Shown here piece by piece: positions 45,590-58,010 of a stretch of DNA of 64,000 bases (position 1 is its first letter; each line of letters opens with the position of its first letter). The notes beneath the pieces were generated by a model. The model was given only the letters and a program-made list of their open reading frames with translations. It did not search any database and had not been told where the DNA came from. Position numbers and translations under genes: made by a program. Source of the DNA: Blasia pusilla (lineage: Eukaryota > Marchantiophyta > Marchantiopsida > Blasiales); contig CM114272.1 in the NCBI GenBank assembly GCA_050084515.1, positions 47,182,001-47,246,000 on the forward strand, given 5' to 3'.

Positions 45590-48049
45590 ACTACATTTGT
45601 TGCCGACCCATTGGGATCTTGGGAGCAAGCTGTTTGGAACTATAGTTCCAGCCGAGGATGGGGATTTCCCTTTATCAGACGTCTTCTACGTCTGGAATAG
45701 GATCTCAGGATCCAATTAGACTCAGACTAAGTTTGGCTCCAAATGACGTTCAACGGTCGCAATAGTTTATGACATAATCTGAACTAGGATTCCAATTCTA
45801 CACTTGTTGCCAACCTATTGGGATGTACGGAGCAGGCCCTTATGATCTACAATTCCAATTGAAAATTCAGAATTAATATTACTAGACACCTTCTGGGGCA
45901 GGAATTGGATCTTTGGTTCCAATTGGACAACCAGAACTTACGTTCCGATTCTACATTTATTTCTAACCTATTGGGATGTAAGGAGCAGGCCATTCGAACT
46001 ACAATTCCAATCGAGGATGGGGATTTTCCTTTATCGGACGCCTTCTGCGGCCCGAATTGGATCTTAGGATCCAATTGGACTAAGACTAAGTTTCACTCCA
46101 AATGACCTTCAACATGCGCAGTAATCTGGGACACAATTAGAACTAAGGTTCTAATTCTACACTTGTTGCCGACCTATTAGGATGTAAGGAGCAGGCTATT
46201 TGGAAGTACAATTCCAATCGAGGACGGGATTTCCCTTTACCAGAGGCCTTGTGCGGCGAGAATTGGATCTTAGGATCCAATTGGACTTAGACTAAGTTTG
46301 GCTCCAAATGACCTTCGGCAGGTGCGGCAATCTGGGACACAATCATAAGTAAGGTTCCGATTCTCCAATGTCCTCCGACCTATTGGGATATAAGAAGAAG
46401 GCCATTTGGAACTATAGTTCCAATCGAGGATGGGGATTTTCCTTTATCGGATTCCTTCTGCGGCCCGAATTGGATCTTAGGATCCAATTGGACTTAGACT
46501 AAGTTTGGCTCCAAATGACCTTCAACGGGCACGGCAATTTTGGACACAATTAGAACTAAGGTTTTGATTCTACACTTGTTGCCGAACTATTGGGATGTAA
46601 GGAGCAGGCCATTTAGAACTACAGTTCCAATCGAGGACGGAGATTTCCCTTTACCAGAGGCCTTGTGCGGCCAGAATTGGATCTTAGGATCCAATTGGAC
46701 TTAGACTAAGTTTGGCTCCAAATGACCTTCGGCAGGCGCGGCAATCTGGGACACAATCATAAGTAAGGTTCCGATTCTCCAATGTCCTCCGACCTATTGG
46801 GATATAAGAAGAAGGCCATTTGGAACTACAGTTCCAATCGAGGATGGGGATTTTCCTTTATCGGATTCCTTCTGCGGCCCGAATTGGATCTTAGGATCCA
46901 ATTGGACTTAGACTAAGTTTGGCTCCAAATGACCTTCAACGGGCACGGCAATTTTGGACACAATTAGAACTAAGGTTTTGATTCTACACTTGTTGCCGAC
47001 CTATTAGGATGTAAGGAGCAGGCTATTTGGAAGTACAATTCCAATCGAGGACGGGATTTCCCTTTACCAGAGGCCTTGTGCGGCGAGAATTGGATCTTAG
47101 GATCCAATTGGACTTAGACTAAGTTTGGCTCCAAATGACCTTCAAAGGGCGCGGCAATCTGGGCCACAATCATAAGTAAGGTTCTGATTCTCTAATGTCC
47201 TCCGACCTATTGGGATGTAAGAAGAAGGCCATTTGGAACTATAGTTCCAATCAAGGATGGGGATTTTTCTTTACCCGATTCTTTATGCGGCCGGAATTGG
47301 ATGTTAGGATCCAATTGGACTTAGACTAAGTTTGGCTCAAAATGACCTTCAACAAGCGGGACAGTTTGGGACACAATCAGAACTAAGGTTTTGATTCTAC
47401 ACTTGTTGCCGACCTATTGGGATGCAAGGAGCGGGCCATTCAGAACTACAATTCCAATCGAGGATGGGCATTTCCCTTTACCAGACGCCTTGTGCGGCCA
47501 GAATTGGATCTTAGGATCCAATTGGACTGAGACTAAGTTTGGCTCCAAATGACCTTCAACGGGCGTGGCAATCTGGGACACAATCATAACTAAGGTTCCG
47601 ATTCTCCAATGTCCGCCGACCTATTGGGATGTAAGGAGGAGGCCATTCGAAACTACAGTTCCAATCGAGGATTGGGATTTTCCTTTACCGGATTCCTTCT
47701 ACGGCCGAAATTGGATGTTAGGATCCAATTAGACTTAGACTAAGTTTGGCTCCAAATGACCTTCAGCGAGTGCGGCAGTTTGGGACACAATCAGAACTAA
47801 GATTCTGATTCCACACATGTTGCCGACCTATTGGGATGCAAGGAGCAAGCCATTTAGAATTACAATTCCAATCGAGGATGGGCAGTTCCCTTTATCAGAC
47901 ACCTTGTGCGGCCGCATTGGATCTTAGGATCCAATTGGACTTAGACTAAGTTTGGCTCCAAATGACCTTCAACGGGCGCGGCAGTCTAGGACACAATCAG
48001 AACCATGGTTCCGATTCTACACTTATTGCCGATCTATTGGGATGTAAGG
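45590..48049. repeat. 207-bp tandem array, left part
   Basis: The anchor TCCAATT recurs at about 45711, 45918, 46071, 46276, 46483, 46690, 46897, 47103, 47310, 47517, 47723 and 47930, giving a period of 205-208 bp apart from one short unit of about 153 bp. Each unit holds two palindromes, TTGGAACTACAGTTCCAA-like and ATTGGATCTTAGGATCCAAT-like, plus CTAAGTTTGGCTCCAAATGA. Units are non-coding and moderately diverged. The array is cut at 48049 by element B and resumes at 57344. Confidence 0.95.
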
Positions 48050-48326
48050 TGTCGTGCGAATCCACATCGTCATACAATATACATCGCTGACATACCATAC
48101 TCACATACATACATAACATAGACGAGAGCATCCACAAACATAAGTGTACCACAACTCGCCCCCCTAACTAGCGGTTAGGTCCCTCTAACTCCCAGGTAGC
48201 CCTATACATCTACTACATGCTATACACCTTCGTGGGTGTACGAATCAGAAGGCCGGGTGAGATTGCCCCATCGTTAGTCGCACATCTGTAATCCATATCA
48301 TTCAAAGATCAAGTCATCTACCTCTC
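48050..48326 (-). other. Element B 3' end with polypurine-like tract
   Basis: After the PHD stop comes non-coding sequence, then GTTAGGGGGGCGAG (complement at about 48155-48168) and about 105 bp ending CGCACGACA at the border. The tail matches the end of element A's 124-bp repeat (AGCGATGTATnTTGT, CGCACGA). Confidence 0.7.
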
Positions 48327-50150
48327 CTACATACATCGAGGACAAACCCACCTTCCAGTAGGAACAACATCCATACGTGGAGTCAAACACATCATGTGCC
48401 AACCCCTAGAACACCGATCACACACCAACATACGGGCTGCGTTACCAACAGACCCACACAACATGCACCTCAAGCTAGCACGTATCATGGCTAAGCTTGG
48501 GTCAACAATACCATCCACATTTGGAAGATGACATGGCGCACAATTACGCACATGGTCCTTCCAAACAACTCCATCACGACCCTCCAACATGAGAACTCCA
48601 TAAGCTAACACCTCGCGCACTCGTAAAATAGTGCGGCCTGCCGTCACGTCCAAGGTTGTCGGTGCAATCTGCTGCAAATAGACATAGTCCCCCACATGGA
48701 ACCTATGAATCGATGGTCGATAACCTCCACCCCAAATAGTTGCATACCGCAACGTATCTCTATGTTGAGCAATGGCAAGATTCTCAAAGGCTGTTGGCAT
48801 AACTCTCCGAAAGAGCTCTGCCTGTTGAGAACACACCCTTGTCTACATCGCTGGGTCATCAAGGTTCACCACCTCACTAGACTCCCGACGAATTGTTGCT
48901 GGCAAGTCTGGATCTCGGCCGTATAACAGAAAATAAGGTGAGAAGGAAGCCAAGGATGCTTGGCGACTGAAGCTATTCCCCATGGCTAACCATGGCAACT
49001 AAATATCCCAGTCTCCAAGATGCCCCTTTTGTAGGCCATACTTGCGCAATGCCCTCTTCACCGTCTGAACCACACGCTCAGCCAAACCATCCGCCTCTGG
49101 ATGATCTCGAGACGTGGTCCGATGATCAATCAACGCCCTGAAACTCTGTACCCTGGTCGGTCAGCACTTCAGCTGGTGCACCAAAATGACTAAGCACTCT
49201 ATCAAGAAATGCGTACGCCGTTCCCTCACTTGCCTTGTCAGGTAATGCCACCAACTCAATCCACTTGGACAAGTGCTCCACCATCACCAACACATATCAA
49301 TGATGTCATACAATCAACGGTAACGGTCTTGCAAAGTCCACACTCCAACGGTAACCCAACCCCATAATAGGCAAGGGGTGTAACTATGGTGTAGGGGCAT
49401 TGAATGATGCCCTTACCCGGTCACAAACCATACAACGTGACACCAACTGTTGCACTTGAGTATGCATGCCACGCCACCAATACTGACCAAGGAGTAAGCT
49501 ATACGTACGCTTTACCCCAAATGTCCCAACTCCTCATGGGCATGTCGCACAATGTGCTCTCTCTGAGCCAAATGCGGCACTACTCGTACTCTACCATCCT
49601 CCCACACACGGAGAATATGTGTTCCCTCCAATCGATACCTCTTAGCACGTTGAAGAACACAGTCTCGCTCCTTGGCACTCACTATGCCTGGCACCCTACT
49701 GGTCCGTAGGAACTCCAACACCAACGCATCGTCATGAATATCACGCTGATCTGTACCACCATCTCCAACCTTAGAATCTGAAGGCTGGCCATGTACCCTC
49801 TGACTAGAGTAAGATGTCATGTGGTCCTCCATACTAGAGTCCACCCCTAACCAACATAAAAAGGCGGATGCATGCCAACCTGGCATCATCTCCTCATCAA
49901 CCTCGCCATGCCATCTAGCCCCAGTTGCATCCTCTTGGCTAGTACATGGGTTCCTACTCAACCCATCAGCATCAAGGTTGGCAACTCCAGGTCTATGTAC
50001 CACCTGGAAGTCATACTCCCGTAAGATAAGATCCCACCGTGCAAGCTTCCCTGTAAGCTTGTCAGACTCCATCAACCATTTGAGTAATTTGGTGATCAGT
50101 AACAAGGGTAAACTGTATGCCAAACAAGTAACACCTAAAGTGTGCCACAA
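48327..50150 (-). pseudogene. pol: Element B RNase H C-terminus - integrase - PHD finger
   Basis: From 50150: RNase H end (KWLMESDKLTGKLARW, HRPGVANLDADGLSRNP), then linker to HAHEELGHLG, the His pair of the integrase zinc site, intact here and altered in A. After a frameshift the integrase continues with CMVC, RWSVDFARP, VLTDQGTEF and HPEADGLAERVVQTV (DDE triad present). ORF 48836-48327 then holds the SH3-like stretch (HVGDYVYLQQIAPTTLDVTA) and the PHD finger: CMLC, CDRC, HMMC and CPRC in C4HC3 order, with W in RGWHMMC and GRWVCPRC as in typical PHDs. PHD fingers commonly bind histone H3 N-termini; target choice by the integrase complex is the inferred role. Stops near 49394 and 49002 and frameshifts make it inactive as it stands. 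Confidence 0.85.
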
Positions 50151-51420
50151 CCCACACTACCGCCAAGCACTCTCTCTCATATGAACTGTAGCGCGACTCC
50201 GCTGCATTATTCGAACGACTTGCATAGGCCACCACAAACTCCATGTGCTCATCATCATGTTGTGTCAACATCGCTCCAAGTCCCAACCTACTCCAATCAG
50301 TGTGTAACTGAAATGGGCACCCTCTGATAGGTCTCCTCAAGATAGGCTCCGCCACCAACTGGGCCTTGAGCTCCACAAAAGCTCTCTCCTGATCATCTCC
50401 CCAGTGCCACTACTGATCTGATTTCAACAATTGGTTCAAAGGCTTTGCCATAGCACTAAATCCCTTTACATATCTCCGATAGTAGTTTGCCAATCCCATG
50501 AATGCCCGAACTCTACTCACATCTACGGGGCGAGGAATAAGTGCAATAGCCTCCACCTTTGCTTGCTCAACTCCCAAACCACCTTGATAGATCACATGAC
50601 CCAAGTACTCAACATCCTCATGGAAGAACTTACACTTTCCTGGATGCAAACGTAGACCATGAGCTTTCAACCGCTCAAACACAATCTGAAAATGTATCTG
50701 ATGCTCCTCCACCGTGTTACTGAACACCAAGATATCATCAATGTAACACCGAACAAAATCCAAATCTGCTAGGATCTTGTCCATCACTCTATGAAACTCG
50801 GCAGGTGCATTCTTCAACCCAAAGGGTAAGAATTTCCACTGGTATAAAAAATCTTTGCCATAAGAGTTGACACCCCAAAATATTGTCTTGGCCTTGTCAC
50901 TCTCCCGAATCGGCAACTGGTGGTATCCTGCCCGAAGATCCAAAGTACTGAAAATCTTTGCCTCTCCCACCACCTCAAAGATCTCCTCAGGTGTAGGCAT
51001 GGCATACCTATCGACCTTGGTTTGCCGATTGATAAGACGGTAATCTCCACACATCCGCCTATCCATGTAGTTGCCATGCATATCCTTTTTAGCAGGCATG
51101 ACAGTGGCTGATGCATACTCTCCATGCGACAACTCCACTAATCAAGCCTCCAAAAGGTCCAACGTCCTACTCTGAATCAAGTCCCTCTCCATATCACTAT
51201 ATTGGTAGGGACAACGAAAGATTGGCATATCACTAGCCAAATCAATCCGTATACCAGGTCCAACCAAAGCACCCAACTCCTTCATGCTAAAGGCAAAACA
51301 ACTCCTATAAGCACGTAGGAACTGTGTCAATCGTCGTTTCTCACCTCGCGTAAGCTTGGGCCCAAGTAATGGCTCCCAAGTCTCCTCCACTGGCACACTA
51401 GAGGGAGAGGACGATGCCAT
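50062..51420 (-). pseudogene. pol: Element B reverse transcriptase and RNase H
   Basis: One frame, 51420 to 50062, with two visible stops (near 51142 and 50410). Pre-RT: LTRGEKRRLTQFLRAYRSCF. RT: MELSHGEYASATVMPAKKD, MCGDYRLINRQTKVDRYAMP, FSTLDLRAGYHQLPI, FLPFGLKNAPAEFHRVMD and CYIDDILVFS (catalytic YIDD at 50734-50745), then the thumb (FMGLANYYRRYVKGFS). RNase H: LHTDWSRLGLGAMLTQ, FVVAYASRSNNAAESRYS and YERECLAVVWVVAHFRC. It copies element RNA into DNA. All RT motifs are intact, unlike A, making this the best template for the family. A frameshift near 50100 leads into the next segment. Confidence 0.9.
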
Positions 51421-51559
51421 TGGCTGTTACGCAACCCCCTCACAAGATGGTACACCCTTAGCTACACCATCATCTGAGCAAATAACTCCTCCACCAGCAT
51501 GAGCAACCAACTCCACATGCCCAGCCATTACATCCCATTTACTCCAAGGATGCAAAATA

Positions 51560-53148
51560 CTACTCTCCTCGCCCCCAGCCGATGCCTCTACCGTCCCAGT
51601 AGCCATCGAGCTCATTACAAGGGGTGGAAGACCCACAGACATAGTCCAAAGTTGACGCTGCTCGGCCATACCAAGACTCAAAATCCAAGTCAAATAATTC
51701 AAGGTCCATGGCCCGACCCAACACATGACGTCGTGAAGCTTGAGAAATGGAAGCAACCGCTGTCACACCAGTAGCAAATCCCATCGCACGCTCTCTCTCA
51801 TCAGCGTTAGGCTCCACCAACTGTCGCACATGAGAATCCCATACAAGCCCGGGACCACCTTCCCTGTATGCATGTGACGAGGGAGAACTCACAAATGTGG
51901 GTAGTGCCATCCTAGGCTAGCCCACACGGTTCACCACTGCCATGGGTGACCGATCAATAACCCTCACCACTTGAGAAAGTCGCCCAGTATCCAAGATACT
52001 ATCCATTGTAAGACAAGCATCCCGCTGCACTATATCATATTCTCGACGTAGAACCTCCCTAGGCAACAAGTTTTTCCACCACAAGCGTGGACGATGTGCA
52101 CGCGAGCCAACTTGCGCTGTATCCAACAAAACTGCTGGTCCAATCCAAGACCTCACCTCATGAACACTCGCCATCATCCGGGTCCGAGTGTCACCCAACC
52201 ATGGAACATTCTCCATAATGTAAGCTGGAGCACGTGCCTGATGAACCTGAAGATGTCGTAACACCCGTAACATCTCCCAAAACAATCGAGACCTAGGGTC
52301 GTGTAATCCCTCACCACGACCAGCACGTGTATGACCCTGACATAGCCATCCAACAATCACCAAATCCACAGGACCAACCCTCTCAAGGTCCTGCGCCCCC
52401 AACAATGCAATGTGTGACGGCAAAGCTCGTTGGTACCCACGAATAGCTGATGGCGGCAACAACTCAGGATATCTCCGCATCAACTGACCAATATGTCGGG
52501 ATGAGACTCTCTGGGCCGTCTCATCTTGCTCCACATACACGTATCTCCGCATAGGAATACCGGCTGCAACATGCTGACCAACCAAACCAAAGTGCTAATC
52601 CCACCAAAGAGATCTAACACACAAATGCCCTCCAGCAGATACTGCCATACAATGGGTGTAGTATCCAAAGGGGATAACCCAACTGGACCAGAAGTAGGAG
52701 TCCGCCGTGGGGCCTCCTCTTCCTCGTGAGGTATAACAGCCTCACACCAAGCCTCCTGCACTAGGCGATCAGCCTCATGCCATAGTGCACCGCTTGAACT
52801 CCAAAGTGGCACATCCAACGATGAGGATGCCATTGCTACAAAAATAGGGACCTCCTCAAGAGAATCCATAGCAGAAACATTACCCTCCAAAAAGTCTCCT
52901 GGCCAAGTGACTACTCCACTAAAACCAGCCATAGATGCTAACACTGTTGGGGAAGACCCTTCTGGTCGAGCCCCATAAATAAATCTCACAGGAACTTGGC
53001 TCATACATCCATCCCCGGACTGCCAACCAGGTCTATGAGACGTTGTCTCAGTCCAATAATCCATCTGAAAACCCATCGGGTACAATATTGCTCCTCCAAC
53101 TAGTACATCATACGACTCGGCTGATGTGACCACTGTAGGTACTCCCAA
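51560..53148 (-). pseudogene. Element B DNMT3-like DNA (cytosine-5) methyltransferase
   Basis: The leading part (53148-52480) has FSGVVTWPGDFLEGNVSAMD and ends in motif I, CVLDLFGGIST (about 52600). A frameshift there leads to 52585-51917: RRYVYVEQDETAQRVSSRHI, VDLVIVGWLCQGHTRAGRG (Cys codon 52340-52342), YIMENVPWLGDTRTRM (ENV 52205-52213) and GSRAHRPRLWWKNLLP. Then 51910-51560: EPNADERERAMGFATGVTAV and RRHVLGRAMDL, matching the DNMT3 C-terminal block. The catalytic-type Cys and Glu are both present. The usual Pro before the catalytic Cys is Leu. Only one frameshift and few stops break the domain. It lies between protease and RT and so was probably translated within the polyprotein. Confidence 0.8.
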
Positions 53149-55460
53149 TCAGGAGCAATCAGTCGCATGATTTGGTCTCAACTGTACAGAAAACTTCTCC
53201 CGTGTCATGAATTGAGACCTATCATTGGCTCCTCCAAGTGATGTTTGAATCTGGAATGGGCAAGGCTCAAGCTCTGACCTCCGAATACCCAAACCAATAC
53301 ATGCCGCCTTTCCCAACATCAAAGGTTGGGCAGCAGAGTCTAACAAGACTCTATCTGGTCTATATACCTATCCTGTAGGACTTACCAATCGGAATATCCC
53401 ATTCCGGTTGTCCAACATACATACACCAGGTGTAAGCCTCTCGCGATCAATGGCTCGCCGGGCTGGTAATGCATCCATCTTCGCCGCTGCTGCCTGCCAA
53501 GTAGCACTGGTACTTAATGCTACACCTGACATAGAGGATCGCTCTACTGCAACACCCTCATCCACCTTAGCATGCAAGAACACCCCACGTTCACACAACG
53601 TGGCTGCTAGCTGAAATACAAGAGCTAAGTTAACTCCTAAAGCCATCAGCTCCGTGGCCGAAAACAATGGGGATCCCAAGACTGAAGTTGCCATCCGCAA
53701 TACTGCACTGGATGTTGCATCCGTGTCTACTACACGCGATGTAGATGCCTTAGTCCGCACTGTCAGCTCAATAGGCTGCGTAGGAACCATGGATGGAGTC
53801 CTAAGCACCTCAGACAACAAGAATGACTGGGGAAGCCTAGCTTGCCTCCCAGCCTCACCCCTCTGTGGGTCCAACTCCACAGTTGCACCACGTGGCTCTG
53901 ACGCTCGAGTGGCTCCTCTCGTAACTACAGGTGATGCCTCAACCTCTACTGCACTCGCCATATAAGAGAGATCATCCCCTCCATAAGAGGTGGACGCCCC
54001 TGCTCCCGAACCTGATCTATGGTGGATACCAACCATAGTAGCCAACTTCTGCTCCAACTGCTCAATCCTGGCAGCCATAGCTGACTCTGTCGTAGTGGTA
54101 GGGGTGGCCACCGTAGGCTCTCCAACCACTGGTCCACCTCTACCACCCCTACCACCTCTACCACCTCGGCCTCTCGGAGCTACTCCACCACGGCCGTGGC
54201 CTGATCTCAACTGTGGATAAAGATCAAAGCAACGCTCTTGAGGATGACCTAGTCTCCCGCAAGGATCACACTGAGTTGGGGCCGACTGAGGCCCATCCTC
54301 CAAAGTCCGTCTCCCATCCTCTTGGGGAAAAAACTTCCTAACATGATCACCTCCACATGTCCAACATGACTGTCCTTGCTGCGGGGCAGCAAATGAAGGC
54401 AATGGTCTCTGCGCAAGTGTCCCTCTAGGGCGTGACTGAGGTCGTGTGTACCCCCACGACTCCCACTACTACTACCACCACCACTACTACGAGACTGTGA
54501 GGTGGGCTATTGAAGACAAGAAGTAGTAGTTGTATTCCTACTGAATGCGGATGTCACCACTCTCTCCTTCACCATGTTAAGCTCAATCTTCTCAGATAGA
54601 GCAAACACATGGGTCAATGTGGATGAATCATCACTCATAAGACTAGCATCACGTACCCTGCGGCGCAACTCTCTGTCCAAGATCCCATACCAAAATTGGA
54701 GTGTCTGAGCCTCAATCACACCCTAGGTAACTGAAATCAAGCGTCGCATACGAGTGTATGCCTCACGAAGACTCTCACTAGTCTTTCGCTCAAATTCCTG
54801 AAGACTCCTCAACTTCTCTGTTTTCACTCCCTGATAGTTCTTCTTCAACCTCTTGAAGAACTCTGCAATTGGGCTGAACGATGGTGGGGCACTAGTACCT
54901 CCACTTGTACCCCCACTCCGGCTCGTACTCGTACCACTCAACGTCGGGCTGGCTGGCATAGTAGGAGCACTACTACCAATACCACCATGGGTGATAGACA
55001 CATAGCCTGGAGACCAATATTGTCTCCACGCCTCAATCTCAGCAACATGGTCCTTCCTAAACTCATGGTAATTATCCATGGGTGGTCCCTCCAAGTGCTG
55101 AAACAACCCCTTCCAAGCCAAGAAGGGTGTAAACAACGTGGCGTTCCGCAACATCTGCATATCACACCACATATCAAACTCCTACATGAAGTCCTCCAAC
55201 TCAATGGTGCCCACTGCACCACCTGAGTATCGTCGTGGGCCCTTCATGGCCCCATATATTCCGTCCATGTCCCAAATCAATGGAGCTACAACACTCGATA
55301 ACAACGTAGAAGACTCAGTGTTTGGAACACCCTCGTCCTCCTCTTCATCAACCGTCAGAAGTGGAAAAGATAGCCGATACCTCAATCCACTCTGTGTAAA
55401 ACCACCACTGTCCGCACCACGGTCCCCAACCAGACCACCAGACAGCTCCGTGATGACCAA
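53149..55460 (-). pseudogene. gag: Element B gag and aspartic-protease-like region
   Basis: Gag runs 55460-54507 in one frame with TAG stops at 55182 and 54723, then frameshifts to 54402-53149. It shows SPIAEFFKRLKKNYQGVKTE and MIEAQTLQFWYGILDRELRR as in A. Next come knuckles CWTCGGDHVRKFF (final Cys lost) and CDPCGRLGHPQERC (complete), a Gly/Arg-rich stretch (GRGGRGGRGGRGG), a coiled coil (AARIEQLEQKLATM) and a Ser/Thr-rich linker. The part ending at 53149 contains RVLLDSAAQPLMLGKAACI, resembling a retropepsin active site (D-S/T-G-A) with Ala for Gly. It continues in frame into the methyltransferase segment, supporting a Gag-Pro-MTase-RT order. The protease call is the weakest part. Confidence 0.75.
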
Positions 55461-57343
55461 CGCCGATGCCGCACCACCACCAAATTACCACCACTAAATA
55501 ACCAAGTGACGTCGATGTCGCTGTACTATTCTAGCTCTACTAGCTATGGGTGTAGGCAACCTAACATGTCAGCACCACAAGAAGCCTCCCACGGTCTACT
55601 CATCATCACTCCAGCCTCACTACCGGTAGCACACAAGAGTAACACTACTCTCGAAATCAGTGTCAACCCTAACAATGGGCGGGCAAGCAAGAACCAACGA
55701 TGGAGGGGATCCAAACATAGGAAGTCCAACGACAACCCTCCAATCGCAAATGGAAATCAAGGTAACACAATCCACCAAACGTGGCGCCCCTTGAATCCAC
55801 AGAACCCACCACACAATTCTAACGCAATAGCTACTCCGCCGCGGGTCGATGACGTGCTAGTCGGACTCGCAACACCTGAAAATATCACCTGCATGGAGAG
55901 GCTACACTGGAGTATGCGCTAGAGGTCCATCAACCAAAAAACTTGAGATGCATAAAATGCCTAACACATCTCCGAACAGCACCAAATGAGCTACACCAGT
56001 GTGTACACTGGCATAGTTAAGAACTCAGCAGTTAAGAGTCTTCCAGGCATAATAGCCCAAAGATGGATGACCAGTTATGCAACACTCAAATCACAAATCC
56101 ATCAAAAATTGCCTCACGCCCAAGCAAGCAAGCTTGCTTACTTGCTCCTTGCTCCTTGCTCCGCCTCTCACGCCCACTCGCCCCGAGCTACCATGAGTTG
56201 CCTCGAAGCCTCAAAACGCCGAGAAATGCTCGAGACATGCCCCGTTCGCCACGCTTCACCATGCTTCGCTATGGAGAGAGGCCCAACCAGGGCGCCCCCA
56301 ATGGGATAGGTGTCTCCAACAATGAACGAGTCACCAGCCCCTCCGATCCGCTGTCCACCATAGCCAAACCTTGAGCTAGTTTGCAAAATTTTGATAGCAA
56401 TTACTCCACAAATCCTCAACCAAAATTGAATCTTTTTCAACCAAAATTCAATTGACTACCATAGCTATCTCTCCACAAAAAATCACCTACAATCAAGCTC
56501 TGTACTCCGAGCTAAAAATCAGACAAACTTGTTGTCCATACACCTCCAAAATCGCAAATCTGACAGTGCTTCCGCCCAGTTTCATGCACGCAGAAATCCG
56601 CAACGCACTACACACTCAAGCATATAGCTTCACATGAGATCACAATACAAGTAGCAATAGGAACCTCTCACCCGATCTAGATGAACTCCAACAGAGCTTC
56701 CGCACTCCAAGCTCTCCACATCAGAAAACCGTCGAACACGAACCAGAATCTTCAATCCTTGATAACTTCCAACTCCCTTGACGAAATCTAGAGATCTAAA
56801 GCACGTTGGAAAGCTCTCAGCAAGGAGCTTCTTTCCCAATCAACCACGCATCAGATTCACATCTCCAACATAGGCCACAAGCCACGAACATCCACGGCTG
56901 AGTACACAATCAGCCTTAATTAGATCCTACTGATCCACAATCGAACCTACCATCGATCTACTTCAGTTCTTTGAGTGAAATCCGTGAAAGACCTACTTTC
57001 ATAAAATACATATAGAATCACATACAATCGAGCCAAACCCACTCCACGATGGGAGAATCTAGGTCGAAGCTTGCGGGAAACATCATAGCCAAGAGCTCTA
57101 CTCACTACCAAGGCTAACTCCCAACGCAACAGGCTCAACTCAAAGAACTGACTGTTCTTTGGGTGCACTCCACACTATATCCTCCAACCTAAGAGCGGGC
57201 CCTATTGGGAAAGTCACCCCCAACTGAGTAACCCCCAACCCTATGTATGAAACCGCATCTCTACCTAGCCACTACGGTCCTACATAAGGTATGGCCTCTA
57301 CTAGCACACTATACTCTACGACATAATCCGTATGGTCATGACA
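55461..57343 (-). other. Element B leader, non-coding
   Basis: About 1.9 kb between the outer border and gag. No retroelement domain; ORFs on both strands are short and unrelated. No primer-binding site recognised. Confidence 0.5.
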
Positions 57344-58010
57344 AATGAGCAGGCCATTTAATACTAAAATTCCAATCGACGACGGGGATTTCCCTTTACT
57401 AGAAGGCTTCTGCTACCAAAAATGGATCTTAGGATCCAATTGGACTTAGATTAAGTTTGGTTCCAAATGACCTTCAGCGGGCGCGCCAGTCTGAGACATA
57501 ATCAGAACTAAGGTTTCGATTCTCTAATGTCCGTCGACCTATTGGGATATAAGCAACAAGCCATTTGGAACTACAGTTCCAATCGAGGATGAGTATTTTC
57601 CTTTAGTAGTCGCCTTCTGCATCCAGAATTGGATCTAAGGATCCAATTGGACTTCGACTAAGTTTGGCTCTAAATGACCTTCAACGGGCACGGTAGTTTG
57701 GGACACAATCAGAACTTGGATTCTGATTCTACATTTGTTGCCGACCTACTGGGATGTAAGGCCTTAGCAGGACATTCGGAACTACAGTTCCAACCGAGGA
57801 TGGGGATTTCCCTTTATTGGGCGCCTTCTGCGGCCGAAATTGGATCTTAGGATCCAATTGGACTCAAACTAAGTTTGGCTCCAAATGACTTTCAGCGAGC
57901 GCGAGAGTTTGGGACACATTCAAAACCAAAGTTCTGATTCTATAATTTTTGCCGACAAAGGGATCTCAAGAGCACGATTATTGGAACTTCAGTTCCAATT
58001 TATCTAGAGG
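57344..58010. repeat. 207-bp tandem array, right part
   Basis: Continues the array interrupted by element B. Anchors at 57435, 57641 and 57853. The last unit fades after GTTCTGATTCTATAA (about 57945), and a final palindromic TTGGAACTTCAGTTCCAA lies near 57979. Confidence 0.9.

Larger units (their letters stand above)
48050..57343 (-). mobile_element. Ty3/gypsy-like element B with DNMT3-like methyltransferase and PHD finger
   Basis: A 9294-bp minus-strand element inserted into the 207-bp array. Borders come from the array: unit sequence stops at 48049 and resumes at 57344, and the two partial units sum to 211 bp, that is 207 plus a 4-bp duplication (AAGG at 48046-48049, AATG at 57344-57347, one mismatch). 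In element sense it begins TGTCATGACC and ends CGCACGACA, the expected TG...CA. Order: leader, gag, protease-like, DNMT3-like methyltransferase, RT, RNase H, integrase, PHD finger, AGGGGGGCG tract. Less degraded than A. The two ends are not visibly alike, so a matched LTR pair was not established. Confidence 0.85.

Noticed and set aside
57190-57343. Outer right end of element B as an LTR matching its left end
   Set aside because: The two ends share only TG/CA; no extended similarity, so no LTR pair was called.
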